A DNA stretch of 64,000 nucleotides from Sphingopyxis sp. TUF1 (lineage in GTDB: Bacteria > Pseudomonadota > Alphaproteobacteria > Sphingomonadales > Sphingomonadaceae): contig NZ_CP144683.1 of the NCBI RefSeq assembly GCF_036687315.1, positions 2,240,001-2,304,000 of the forward strand, written 5' to 3'. Positions 1 through 8,194 of the stretch are shown here, in pieces. The notes under the pieces are model-generated. The model was not told where the DNA came from. It was given only the letters and a program-made list of their open reading frames with translations, and did no database searches. How positions within the stretch are numbered: the first letter of the stretch is position 1; each line of letters begins with the position of its first letter. The position numbers and the translations under genes were made by a program.

Positions 1-146
1 ATGATCTTGGGGTCGTAACCCTGCGACTTGGCTTCGTTATAGGTGTCGCGGATGTCGTCGGCGATGCCCTTTTTCTCTTCTTCCAGACGCTCGATGCGCT
101 CGATGAAAAGGCGCAGTTGTTCGTCGGATACGGTGGCTTCGCTCAT
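1..146 (-). CDS. gapR: GapR-family DNA-binding protein (DUF2312), partial
   Basis: The first 48 residues of a DUF2312/GapR protein are read on the minus strand, and the C-terminus runs off the window edge. The start [11 protein letters not shown], the segment [15 protein letters not shown] and the ending SQGYDPKI are characteristic of this roughly 80-residue alphaproteobacterial family. GapR is a coiled-coil nucleoid-associated protein that binds overtwisted AT-rich DNA ahead of replication and transcription. In many alphaproteobacteria it sits beside DUF1244 and pyruvate kinase genes. Here the same neighbours follow, but an amidohydrolase gene lies in between. The start ATG is at 144-146. 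The identification is secure; only the C-terminus is missing. Confidence 0.93.
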   Translation of the reverse strand, partial: MSEATVSDEQLRLFIERIERLEEEKKGIADDIRDTYNEAKSQGYDPKI

Positions 147-210
147 TATCGACTCCGGTAGATGGGATGTTGCAGCGCAAGAATCGCGCGTGCGGCGTCC
201 CTAATCGTCC

Positions 211-236
211 TGCGGATTTTTCGCCATGCTTTCTTC
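211..236 (-). repeat. 26-bp direct repeat copy 1 (DUF1244 3'-end remnant)
   Basis: This stretch matches 25 of 26 bases of the 3' end of the DUF1244 gene (copy 2 at 1653-1678). Read on the minus strand it still encodes EESMAKNP followed by QDD and a stop, almost the natural DUF1244 C-terminus. The two copies bracket the amidohydrolase gene, as if that gene had entered at this point and left a duplicated end. The interpretation is inference; the repeat itself is plainly visible. Confidence 0.8.
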
Positions 237-246
237 GGCCCCCCGC

Positions 247-1569
247 TTATTCGGACGGGAAGGGCTGGCGTTTCCCGTCCAGCTTGTGAACGACGCCGCG
301 ACGCATCACGAAAGCGACCTTTTCGAGCGCGGTCACGTCGGCCAGCGGGTCGCCGCCCACGGCAATGATGTCGGCCTCGCGTCCGGGCAGGATCGCGCCG
401 ATCGGGCGATCGAGTTCGGCGGCATTGTCGATCGTCGCCGCCTTGATCGCCTGTGCCGGGGTCATTCCGGCCTTGACCATCAGCGCGAATTCCTTGGCAT
501 TGTCGCCGTGCGGCGCGACGCCCGAATCGGTGCCGAACAGGATGCGGACATTGGCCTTTACCGCGCGCGTCATGCTGTTGGCGTGCGCGGCGGCCGCTTC
601 CTCGGCCTTGGCAAGTTGCGGGCCGGGGGCGTCCCCGCGCCGCGCCTGCGCGAGCGCGGCGATCGGCGCGACCGCGGTCGGCACCAGCGCCGCGTTCGAT
701 GCCTTGAACAGCTTCACGGTTTCATCGTCGATGAAGCTGCCATGTTCGATCGAATCGACCCCGGCGCGCAGCGCGGCGTCGATGCCTTCCTTGCCATGCG
801 CGTGCGCCGTCACCTTGCGTCCGAAGCTGTGCGCGGTGTCGATCACCGATTTCATCTCGACATCCGACATCTGCTTGCCCAGCCCGCCCGCGACGTTCGA
901 GCGAACGCCGCCGGTTGCCGCGAATTTGATGACCTCTGCACCCAGCGAGATCTGCGCGCGGACGGCGCTGGCGCAGCCATCGGGTCCGTCGCAGATGTTT
1001 GTACGCTCGGCCGCGACGGCGTGGGCAAGAGTGCGGTTGAGGCCATTGACTCCGCCATGGCCGCCGGTCACCGAAATCATCGTGCCGGCAGGGATCACCG
1101 TCGGGCCGACGATAACGCCATTGTTGATGGCATCGCGCAGCGTGGTCGTGGTCCGCCCGTCGCCACCGAGATCGCGCACCGTCGTAAATCCCGCTTCCAG
1201 CGTCTTTCGCGCGTTGTCTTGGGCGATGACAAAGACATCCTCGACGTCGCGCCCGGAGGATTCGAGGCGGCTGCGCAGCAGATTGTCATCGGTGGACAAG
1301 TGGACGTGCATGTCGATCAGGCCGGGGAGGACAAAGGCGTCCTTCAGATCCACCACGCGTGCACCGTCGTCGGGGGCGGCAAAACCATCGCGTACCTCGG
1401 CGATCTTGCCGTCGCGGACGATAATGGTCGATGGCCCGCGCGGCGCGCGTCCAGGCTGGTCCAGAAGGCGTCCGGCATGAATATAGGTCGAACCGGGTGT
1501 CTGCGCGGCGAGCGGAGCGCCTGCCAAAAACCCTGTCCCCAACATCGCAGCGACCAACATCATACGCAT
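247..1569 (-). CDS. Secreted amidohydrolase (imidazolonepropionase / prolidase-like)
   Basis: A 440-residue member of the metal-dependent amidohydrolase superfamily, close to the subgroup annotated as Xaa-Pro dipeptidase or imidazolonepropionase-like. An N-terminal signal peptide (MRMMLVAAML to about residue 22, ending AAQ) implies export to the periplasm. The metal ligands of the TIM barrel are visible: the HVH pair after LPGLIDM, HAHG, the SIEHGS histidine and the GTDSGV aspartate. The substrate is probably a short peptide or acylated amino acid, but sequence alone does not decide it. The gene interrupts the usual GapR-DUF1244 order and is bracketed by a 26-bp direct repeat. A clear paralogue begins at about 62.7 kb. 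Confidence 0.88.
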   Translation of the reverse strand: MRMMLVAAMLGTGFLAGAPLAAQTPGSTYIHAGRLLDQPGRAPRGPSTIIVRDGKIAEVRDGFAAPDDGARVVDLKDAFVLPGLIDMHVHLSTDDNLLRSRLESSGRDVEDVFVIAQDNARKTLEAGFTTVRDLGGDGRTTTTLRDAINNGVIVGPTVIPAGTMISVTGGHGGVNGLNRTLAHAVAAERTNICDGPDGCASAVRAQISLGAEVIKFAATGGVRSNVAGGLGKQMSDVEMKSVIDTAHSFGRKVTAHAHGKEGIDAALRAGVDSIEHGSFIDDETVKLFKASNAALVPTAVAPIAALAQARRGDAPGPQLAKAEEAAAAHANSMTRAVKANVRILFGTDSGVAPHGDNAKEFALMVKAGMTPAQAIKAATIDNAAELDRPIGAILPGREADIIAVGGDPLADVTALEKVAFVMRRGVVHKLDGKRQPFPSE

Positions 1570-1645
1570 TGCCCAAATCTCCCCAATTGACCCTGTCGCC
1601 GTGACAATCTGGTGGTCATGTCCGCAAAGCCCGACGGGGGCAAGA

Positions 1646-1972
1646 TCAGCGGTGCGGATTCTTCGCCATGCTTTCTTCCATCCGGGCGAGTTGTTCGGGG
1701 GTGGCGGCGGTGTGATAGCGCGCTTTCCATTCCGCCGTCGGCATCCCGTGGACGATCGCGCGGCCCGCCTCCTTGTCCATACCGCCCGCCTCGGCGATCC
1801 AGTCGCCGAGGCAGTTGCGGCAGAATCCCGCGAGCCCCATCAGGTCGATGTTCGCGGCGTCGTGGCGATGCTGGAGCAGGCGGACGAGGCGGCGGAAGGC
1901 CGCGGCGGCGACGGCATCGTTGAGTGTGTCGAGGGCGTCGTTCGGGGTGGCCTGTTCATCGCTGCACGACAT
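1646..1972 (-). CDS. DUF1244 domain protein
   Basis: A 108-residue protein of the DUF1244 family, a small all-helical family found beside gapR and pyk in alphaproteobacteria. Family hallmarks seen here are the segment LMGLAGFCRNCLGDW around residues 44-58 and the C-terminal EESMAKNP. The start ATG at 1970-1972 follows a weak AGGAAAG ribosome-binding site. No biochemical function is firmly established for the family. The 3' end is duplicated at 211-236, on the far side of the amidohydrolase gene. Confidence 0.9.
   Translation of the reverse strand: MSCSDEQATPNDALDTLNDAVAAAAFRRLVRLLQHRHDAANIDLMGLAGFCRNCLGDWIAEAGGMDKEAGRAIVHGMPTAEWKARYHTAATPEQLARMEESMAKNPHR
1653..1678 (-). repeat. 26-bp direct repeat copy 2 (inside the DUF1244 3' end)
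   Basis: This is the functional-gene copy of the repeat described at 211-236. The copies differ by one base. It encodes the EESMAKNPH end of the DUF1244 protein and lies 83 bp upstream of the amidohydrolase start. Confidence 0.8.
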
Positions 1973-2071
1973 GGTTCGGACTTTCCTGAATAGCTATACG
2001 GTGGTTGCGCCGGGGCGCGCGACGCGCCATGCGTCGCACACCGTAACGGCAAACAGGCAAGCGGAGCAATC

Positions 2072-3526
2072 GTGGTTCAGAGCTTTACACCCCGCCAGCG
2101 CAAGGTCCGCATCCTGGCGACGCTTGGCCCCGCGAGCGCCAATGTCGAGATGATCGCCGCGCTGCACCGCGCGGGCGCCGACGCCTTTCGCGTCAATATG
2201 AGCCATGGCGACCATGCGGGCCATGCGAAGGTGATCGCCGCGATCCGGTCGCTGGAGAAAGAGACCGGCCGACCGACGACGATCCTCGTCGACCTGCAGG
2301 GGCCGAAGCTGCGTGTCGGCACCTTCAGGGATGGACCCGCAGAGCTGGTCAGGGGCGCGGTGTTCGTGCTCGATACCGACCGTGCACCGGGCGATGCGCA
2401 TCGCGTCCACCTGCCGCACCCCGAGCTGTTCGCGGCGCTGGAACCCGGCACCCGCCTGCTGATCGACGATGGCAAGCTGGTGCTGCGCGTGCAGAGGGTG
2501 ACGGCCGAACGGATCGAGACGCTGGTCGAGGTTGGCGGCAAGATTTCGGATCGCAAGGGCGTCAACGTCCCCGACGTCGTCGTGCCGCTCGCGGCGCTTA
2601 CCGAGAAGGATCGCAAAGACCTGGCCTTCGCGCTCGAGCAGCATGTCGATTGGGTCGCGTTGTCGTTCGTGCAGCGCCCTGAAGATGTTGCAGAGGCGCG
2701 ACGGCTGATCGGCGGCAAGGCCGCGCTGCTCGTCAAGTTCGAGAAACCGTCGGGGGTGCAGCGGATCGAGGAAATCCTCGAGCTGGCCGACGCGGCAATG
2801 GTCGCGCGCGGCGACCTGGGGGTTGAGCTTCCCCCCGAAGCCGTGCCGCCGCTGCAAAAACGTATCGTCGCGACCGCGCGGCGGATGGGCAAGCCGGTGG
2901 TCGTCGCGACGCAGATGCTGGAATCGATGATCACGTCGCCCTCGCCGACGCGCGCCGAAGTTTCGGACGTTGCGACTGCGGTCTATGACGGCGCCGACGC
3001 AATCATGTTGTCGGCCGAGACCGCGGCGGGGGCTTGGCCGGTGGAAGCGGTCACGATGATGGATTCGATCGCGCGTTCGGTCGAAAGCGACCCCGATTAT
3101 TTCCGCCGCCTGCACTTCACCGAGACGGCGCCCGACGCCACGACCGCCGACGCGCTGGCCGAGGCGGCGGGCAGCATCATCACGACGATCGCGGCCGATG
3201 CGATCATCTGCTTCACCGCGTCGGGTTCGACCGCGCGCCGCGTCGCGCGCGAGCGGCCGGGCGCGCCCTTGCTCGTCCTGACGCCCAAGAAGGAGGCGGC
3301 GCGGCGCATGGGGCTGCTGTGGGGCGCCCATGCGGTGCCGACCAAGGACATTGGCAGTTTCGAGGAGATGATCGCCAAGGGCAAGCGCATGGCGCTGCGC
3401 CACGGCATTGGCCGGCCCGGTGCGAAGCTGGTGATGATGGCGGGGGTGCCGTTCGGCACCCCGGGGTCGACCAATGTGCTGCACGTCGCAACGCTGACCG
3501 GCGACGAACTGCGCGGATATAGCTGA
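2072..3526 (+). CDS. pyk: Pyruvate kinase
   Basis: A 484-residue pyruvate kinase, the usual length for the bacterial enzyme. It transfers phosphate from phosphoenolpyruvate to ADP in the last step of glycolysis. The N-terminal RKVRILATLGPAS, the NMSHGDH substrate segment, VDLQGPKLRVG and the signature MVARGDLGVELP are all present. ATQMLESM and SAETAAG follow, then the C-terminal allosteric-type domain. The start is GTG at 2072 preceded by GGAG, giving MVQSFTPRQRK. The gene diverges from DUF1244. Downstream lies a large perfect inverted repeat that could fold behind the stop codon. Confidence 0.96.
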   Translation: MVQSFTPRQRKVRILATLGPASANVEMIAALHRAGADAFRVNMSHGDHAGHAKVIAAIRSLEKETGRPTTILVDLQGPKLRVGTFRDGPAELVRGAVFVLDTDRAPGDAHRVHLPHPELFAALEPGTRLLIDDGKLVLRVQRVTAERIETLVEVGGKISDRKGVNVPDVVVPLAALTEKDRKDLAFALEQHVDWVALSFVQRPEDVAEARRLIGGKAALLVKFEKPSGVQRIEEILELADAAMVARGDLGVELPPEAVPPLQKRIVATARRMGKPVVVATQMLESMITSPSPTRAEVSDVATAVYDGADAIMLSAETAAGAWPVEAVTMMDSIARSVESDPDYFRRLHFTETAPDATTADALAEAAGSIITTIAADAIICFTASGSTARRVARERPGAPLLVLTPKKEAARRMGLLWGAHAVPTKDIGSFEEMIAKGKRMALRHGIGRPGAKLVMMAGVPFGTPGSTNVLHVATLTGDELRGYS

Positions 3527-3533
3527 GCGGTGA

Positions 3534-3671
3534 ATCCTCCCTGTGGCGAAGCCATGGGGAGGGGGACCGCTCGCGCAGCGAGTGGTGGAGGGGCCGCGAC
3601 GTCGGCGCCAATGCCCCTCCGTCAGCGGCTTCCGCGCTGCCACCTCCCCATGGCTTCGCCACAGGGAGGAT
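3534..3671. repeat. Intergenic inverted repeat with perfect 29-bp arms
   Basis: Arms at 3534-3562 and 3643-3671 are perfect reverse complements over 29 bases (core TGGCGAAGCCATGG), separated by 80 bp of GC-rich sequence. The element sits 8 bp after pyk and within the 345-bp gap before bpt, where I see no other gene. Such elements are common between genes in sphingomonads. It could end pyk transcription or protect its mRNA 3' end. The rest of the gap (3672-3871) is less GC-rich and presumably holds the bpt promoter, but no clear -35/-10 pair stands out. Confidence 0.85.
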
Positions 3672-3871
3672 CGATTTCAGGGACAATCGATTCAAATCGG
3701 CACAATCCTTACCGCGCGATTCACAAAATTTTCGCGTTGATTCAGAACGGCACGACTAAAAATGGTAAACGGACTTTGCACCATTGACGCTGCGCGGCAT
3801 AATTGATGCAACCAGCGCGTCGGACCCGCATCGGGGGGGCTCCGCATCGTCAGTCCGGAGGGTTATTTCGC

Positions 3872-4645
3872 GTGTCCGCACCGTTCCGTTTTCCGCGCTT
3901 TTTCGTCACCAGCCCCGCGCCATGCCCCTATCTGGCGGGCAAGACCGAGCGCAAGGTGTTCACCGAACTGAGCGGCAACAACGCGGCGGAGCTCAACGAT
4001 GCGCTCGGGCGCATCGGCTTCCGGCGCAGCCAGTCGGTTGCGTATCGTCCAAGCTGCGCCGATTGTTCGGCGTGCGTGTCGGTGCGCGTGTGCGCCGGCG
4101 AGTTCGCCCCGAGCAGTTCGCAAAGGCGCACGCTGCGCCGCAACGCCGACCTGGCCGTCACCGCTTGCAAGCCGTGGGCGACCGAGGAGCAATATGCGTT
4201 GCTGCGTTCCTACCTCGCCTCACGCCATCCCGATGGCGGGATGGCCGACATGGACGAGCAGGATTTCGCCGACATGGTCGAACAGACCCCGGTCGACAGT
4301 TTCATGATCGAGTATCGCGAGCCGGTCGTGGGCGGTGGCAAGGGACGGCTTGTCGGCTGCTGCCTGACCGACCGGCAGGGCGACGGGCTGTCGATGATCT
4401 ACAGCTTCTTCGATGCGCATCATCCGCTGCGCGAGGGGCTGGGCACCTATATCATCGCCGATCATGTGCTGCGCGCGGCGAAGGCAGGGCTGCCGTACGT
4501 CTATCTCGGTTACTGGATCGAGGGATCGGCGCGCATGGCTTACAAGGCGCGCTTCCGCCCGCTCGAGAAGCTGGGGCCTGACGGTTGGTCGCGGTTCGAA
4601 CCGAGCCAGTCGGAGCGGATTGCGGCGATGTTCGAGCTGGCTTGA
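3872..4645 (+). CDS. bpt: Aspartate/glutamate leucyltransferase (arginyltransferase family)
   Basis: A 257-residue member of the arginyl-tRNA-protein transferase family. Bacterial Bpt moves leucine from Leu-tRNA to N-terminal Asp/Glu, tagging proteins for ClpS/ClpAP. The family marks are [16 protein letters not shown], the cysteine cluster [13 protein letters not shown], and the C-terminal GNAT-like part with [18 protein letters not shown]. An upstream ATG at 3803 is in frame, but GTG at 3872 is preferred. It follows GGAGGG at 3857-3862 with good spacing, and the resulting [11 protein letters not shown] is the typical family start. It is transcribed alone. Confidence 0.93.
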   Translation: MSAPFRFPRFFVTSPAPCPYLAGKTERKVFTELSGNNAAELNDALGRIGFRRSQSVAYRPSCADCSACVSVRVCAGEFAPSSSQRRTLRRNADLAVTACKPWATEEQYALLRSYLASRHPDGGMADMDEQDFADMVEQTPVDSFMIEYREPVVGGGKGRLVGCCLTDRQGDGLSMIYSFFDAHHPLREGLGTYIIADHVLRAAKAGLPYVYLGYWIEGSARMAYKARFRPLEKLGPDGWSRFEPSQSERIAAMFELA

Positions 4646-4694
4646 CCGCTTAGCTGCGAACGTCTCGCAGCAGAGGCAATTGCCGCCTGCCCGG

Positions 4695-4724
4695 TTGACC
4701 TTTTCCCGCTTTCAAGGGCATAGC
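4695..4724 (+). promoter_or_regulatory. Possible sigma-70-like promoter of the redox module
   Basis: TTGACC at 4695-4700 followed after 18 bp by CATAGC at 4719-4724, in the 222-bp gap upstream of the FAD/CNBD/ferredoxin gene. The -35 match is good and the -10 match is weak. No other promoter-like pair is obvious in the gap. Confidence 0.3.
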
Positions 4725-4867
4725 TTCGCATCAGGACATAAGTCCGGGTCGCATCCAGCGTTGGTGGTCGCCCAGGGGTGGGCGATTGGGGGGAGTGGGA
4801 TGCCCGAGCATGCGTTCGCCGATGGCTTGATCGCGGATGATTGTTCCGTTCGCGATGGCGCGCGCGC

Positions 4868-7303
4868 ATGAGCGAGGCGGTTAAGGTCGCGATCATCGGA
4901 TCGGGGCCGGCGGGTCTCAGCGCCGCGGCGCGCGCGGGGCAATTGGGCCTCAGCCATGTCCTGCTCGAAAAGACCGATCACCTCTCCGACACCATCTTCA
5001 AATATCAGAAGGGCAAGCGCGTACTCGCGACGCCCGAACGGCTTGACCTTCGATCCGACTGTCGCTTTGCGGAGGGCGCGCGCGAATATATCCTCGGCAA
5101 TTGGGACGAGGACGCCGCGAACAACAAGGTGAATGTGGCATATCACGCCGATGTCGCCGAAGTGACGGGCGAGAAGGGTGCTTTCGCGATCCGGACCGCC
5201 AAGGGCGATGTCTTTCACGCCGAAAATATCGTGCTGGCGATCGGCACGCAGGGCAATCCGAACCGGATGCGCTGCGAAGGCGCGGACATGCCGCACATCA
5301 TCTATCAGGTCGACGATCCCGAGGATTTCAAGGACAAGCATATCACTGTCGTCGGATCGGGCGACGCGGGGATCGAAAATGCGCTGGGGGTGGCCGAGGA
5401 GGCGCTGGAAAACACCGTCACTATCCTGAACCGATCGAAGGATTTCGCGCGCGCCAAGGCGAAGAATGTCTCCGATATGATGGAGGCGGGCGAAAACGGG
5501 CTGATGTCGATCCGCACCGAGACGCAGCCGAAAAAGGTCGAACCCGGCTGGCTGACGCTCGACACTCCCGACGGCGAGGAGCGCATCCCGTGCGACGTCA
5601 TCGTCGCGCGGCTGGGGTCGGTCGCGCCGCGCGCCTTTGTCGAATCGATGGGGATCGAGTTCACCGGCCCCGACCGCGAGGCTTTTCCCAAGCTCTCGCC
5701 GACCTTTGAATCGACAGTGCCCGGTATCTTCGTGATCGGCGCGCTCGCAGGCTATCCGCTGATCAAGCATTGTATGAACCAGGGCTATGACGTCGTCGAG
5801 TTCATCAACGGCAATACGGCGCTGACCCCCGCCGACGAAAAGGATCTGGCGGCGATCTTTGCGGGCCTGCCGCAGCAAAAGTCGGTGAGCGAGTGGCTCG
5901 ACTATCTGCGCGAGCGGGTGAGCATCTTTGCCGATGTTTCCCCGCTGCAGATGCGCGAGTTCATGCTCGATTCGAAGGTCGCTTTTTATCGCAAGGGCGA
6001 GGTCGTGTTCGAAAAGGGCGAGCCGGGATCGTCGCTGTTCGCGATCGCCGACGGCCACGCCGAGGTCGAGGTCGCGCCGGACGTCACCGTGCCGATCGAG
6101 CAGGGATCGATTTTCGGCGAGGTCGGGCTGATTTCGGGGCGCAAGCGCGGCGCGACGATCCGCGCGGGCGCCGACAGCATCTTCGTCGAGGTGTCGCGCA
6201 CCGCGGCGCTCAAGCTGATGGCGGCAGTGCCGGGGGCGAAGCGCGCGATCAACCGCATCTCGCTCGAACGCCAGCTGCTGCAAATCTTCAAGGGCGGGCT
6301 GACGGTCGAGGATCTGGCACCGGTGGTCGAGGCGGCCGAGGTCGAGCGCGTGCCCGCTGGCAAGGTCGTGCTGACCGAAGGCGAGCAGGGCGACGATGTT
6401 TACGTCATCCGGTCGGGCTCGATGGTGGTCGAGAAGGACATTGGCGGTAAATCGATTTTCCTCCGCTACCTGCCCGCGGGCAGCTTCTTCGGCGAAATGG
6501 GGGTGCTGAGCGGACAGCCGCGCAACGCCACGGTGAAGGCGGCGGTCGGCAGCGAAGTGATCAAGCTGACCGGCGACAGCTTCCGCAAGATGCTCGCTGC
6601 GCGGCCGCAGGTGCGCGAAGCGACCGAGGCGGCGGTGGCCGAGCGCGCGGCGATGAACAGCTTTATCGAATCGCGCAAAGCCAGCTATTCGAGCGCGGTC
6701 GATCTTTATTCGGACACCGCCAGCTTCATCATGAAGGAGGGGCTCGGTGAGGCCACCGACGCGCTGCTGATCGACGAGAATCTGTGCGTCGGCTGCGACA
6801 ATTGCGAAAAGGCGTGCGCCGACAGCCATGAAGGGCTGTCGCGGCTCGACCGCGAGGCGGGCAAGACCTTCGCGCATCTGCACGTCCCGACGAGCTGCCG
6901 CCACTGCGAGCATCCGCATTGCATGGCTGACTGCCCGCCGAACGTCATCCACCGCGGGCCCGACGGCGAGGTGTTCATGGAGCCGGGCTGTATCGGCTGC
7001 GGCAATTGTATGCGCAACTGCCCCTATGGCGTGATCCGCATGGAGGCGGCGCCGCCGCCCAAACCGGGACTTTTAAGCTGGCTGCTGCTCGGCAAGGGGC
7101 CGGGGCCGGGTGAACCGTCGCCCAAATGGACGAAGAAGCAATTGGGCGACGAGAAGCCCAAGAAGATCGCGGTGAAGTGCGACATGTGCAAGGGCATCGC
7201 GGGCGGCCCGGCGTGCGTGCGCGCCTGCCCCACCGGCGCTGCGATCCGCGTGTCGCCCGAGGAATTTCTGTCGATCGCGCGGCTGGACGAGGCGACCGAC
7301 TGA
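4868..7303 (+). CDS. FAD/NAD(P) oxidoreductase fused to two cyclic-nucleotide-binding domains and a 4x[4Fe-4S] ferredoxin
   Basis: An 811-residue cytoplasmic multidomain redox protein. Residues 1-330 form a flavin reductase fold with dinucleotide motifs IIGSGPAG (9-16) and VVGSGDAG (161-168). Two cNMP-binding domains follow at about 355-455 and 475-585. Each keeps the phosphate-binding pattern: FGEVGLISG...RGAT and FGEMGVLSG...PRNAT. The C-terminus is a DmsB/HybA-like iron-sulfur module with sixteen cysteines in four groups: C640/643/646/650, C677/680/685/689, C708/711/714/718 and C771/774/783/787. ATG 4868 is chosen over an upstream in-frame ATG because it gives MSEAVKVAIIGSG. The stop overlaps the next start (TGATG). 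I infer that it feeds electrons from NAD(P)H into the membrane partner under cyclic-nucleotide control. Confidence 0.88.
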   Translation: MSEAVKVAIIGSGPAGLSAAARAGQLGLSHVLLEKTDHLSDTIFKYQKGKRVLATPERLDLRSDCRFAEGAREYILGNWDEDAANNKVNVAYHADVAEVTGEKGAFAIRTAKGDVFHAENIVLAIGTQGNPNRMRCEGADMPHIIYQVDDPEDFKDKHITVVGSGDAGIENALGVAEEALENTVTILNRSKDFARAKAKNVSDMMEAGENGLMSIRTETQPKKVEPGWLTLDTPDGEERIPCDVIVARLGSVAPRAFVESMGIEFTGPDREAFPKLSPTFESTVPGIFVIGALAGYPLIKHCMNQGYDVVEFINGNTALTPADEKDLAAIFAGLPQQKSVSEWLDYLRERVSIFADVSPLQMREFMLDSKVAFYRKGEVVFEKGEPGSSLFAIADGHAEVEVAPDVTVPIEQGSIFGEVGLISGRKRGATIRAGADSIFVEVSRTAALKLMAAVPGAKRAINRISLERQLLQIFKGGLTVEDLAPVVEAAEVERVPAGKVVLTEGEQGDDVYVIRSGSMVVEKDIGGKSIFLRYLPAGSFFGEMGVLSGQPRNATVKAAVGSEVIKLTGDSFRKMLAARPQVREATEAAVAERAAMNSFIESRKASYSSAVDLYSDTASFIMKEGLGEATDALLIDENLCVGCDNCEKACADSHEGLSRLDREAGKTFAHLHVPTSCRHCEHPHCMADCPPNVIHRGPDGEVFMEPGCIGCGNCMRNCPYGVIRMEAAPPPKPGLLSWLLLGKGPGPGEPSPKWTKKQLGDEKPKKIAVKCDMCKGIAGGPACVRACPTGAAIRVSPEEFLSIARLDEATD

Positions 7304-8184
7304 TGGCGAGCCTGTTTCAGCGACGCCGCTCGAAAGCGACGCAGGTCGAGCGGGTGCGCGAGCGCCAGCACGAAGGTTTCCTGCGCTATGCAGGCTTTCG
7401 CTGGGCCAAGATTTCGGGCGGGCTGTGCCTGCTCATCATTCTCTCTTACGCGCTGGTCGACGTGACGCCGCGGCACAATGGCGGCAGCTGGTACGGCTAT
7501 ACGCTGGGTACGATCGGCGCGCTGCTCATCCTATGGCTGACCGCACTCGGTTATCGCAAGCGCAAGATGACAAACGATCACTGGTCCCTGAAAGCGTGGA
7601 CCTCTGCGCACGTCTATCTGGGCCTGGGCCTGATCGTCATCGGCACCTGGCACACGGGGTTCCAGCTTGGCTGGAACGTCCACACCCTCGCCTGGGTGCT
7701 GATGATGCTCGTCATCCTGTCGGGGCTATACGGCGTGATCGCTTATGCGACCCTGCCCGCCGCGCTGTCGAACAACCGCGAGCAGATGACGCAGATGCAG
7801 ATGCTCGAGGCGATCCGCGCGTTCGACCGGCAGCTGCACAGCGCCGCGCAGCCGCTGACCCCGGCGGACAGCGCCGCGGTGCTCGCCTCGCTCGACCAGG
7901 ATCCGTTTGCGGGCGGCGCGTGGGCGCGGCTGCGCGGGCGCTATCCCGCCTGTGCGACGGCCGCGGCGCGGCGCACGCTGGCGACATCGCAGGGCGGCGA
8001 TGCCGATGCGCGCGCGAAGGTCGTCCAGCTGTTGTTGCAGAAGGAAGCGGCGCTGGCACGGCTGCGCGCGCATCTGCGGCTGCGCGCGCTGCTCGAAATC
8101 TGGCTTTATGTGCATGTGCCGCTGACTTTTGCGCTGATCGCGGCGCTGTCGGCGCATATCATCAGCGTCTTTTTCTATTGGTGA
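7303..8184 (+). CDS. Polytopic cytochrome-b-like membrane protein
   Basis: A 293-residue inner-membrane protein with about five hydrophobic segments (roughly residues 40-60, 65-85, 100-122, 127-148 and 262-288). Histidines placed within or beside them could bind heme: HVYLGLG, GTWHTGF, WNVHTLAW, YVHVPL and LSAHII. A soluble, alanine-rich helical stretch lies between segments 4 and 5. The start overlaps the stop of the ferredoxin gene and the FHA-cytochrome gene follows 10 bp later, so the three are probably translated together. The likely role is to carry electrons from the cytoplasmic ferredoxin module to the periplasmic decaheme domain. No specific family name could be assigned by eye. Confidence 0.75.
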   Translation: MASLFQRRRSKATQVERVRERQHEGFLRYAGFRWAKISGGLCLLIILSYALVDVTPRHNGGSWYGYTLGTIGALLILWLTALGYRKRKMTNDHWSLKAWTSAHVYLGLGLIVIGTWHTGFQLGWNVHTLAWVLMMLVILSGLYGVIAYATLPAALSNNREQMTQMQMLEAIRAFDRQLHSAAQPLTPADSAAVLASLDQDPFAGGAWARLRGRYPACATAAARRTLATSQGGDADARAKVVQLLLQKEAALARLRAHLRLRALLEIWLYVHVPLTFALIAALSAHIISVFFYW

Positions 8185-8194
8185 GGCGGGGACG

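Noticed and set aside
1994..3643. 549-codon minus-strand frame opposite pyruvate kinase
   Set aside because: Shadow of pyk; no family features.
3785..3806. TTGACG ... CATAAT as a bpt promoter
   Set aside because: The spacer is only about 8 bp, too short for a sigma-70 promoter.
4712..6952. 746-codon minus-strand frame opposite the FAD/CNBD/ferredoxin gene
   Set aside because: Arginine/histidine-rich shadow caused by codon bias. The plus-strand protein has complete flavin, CNB and Fe-S motifs.
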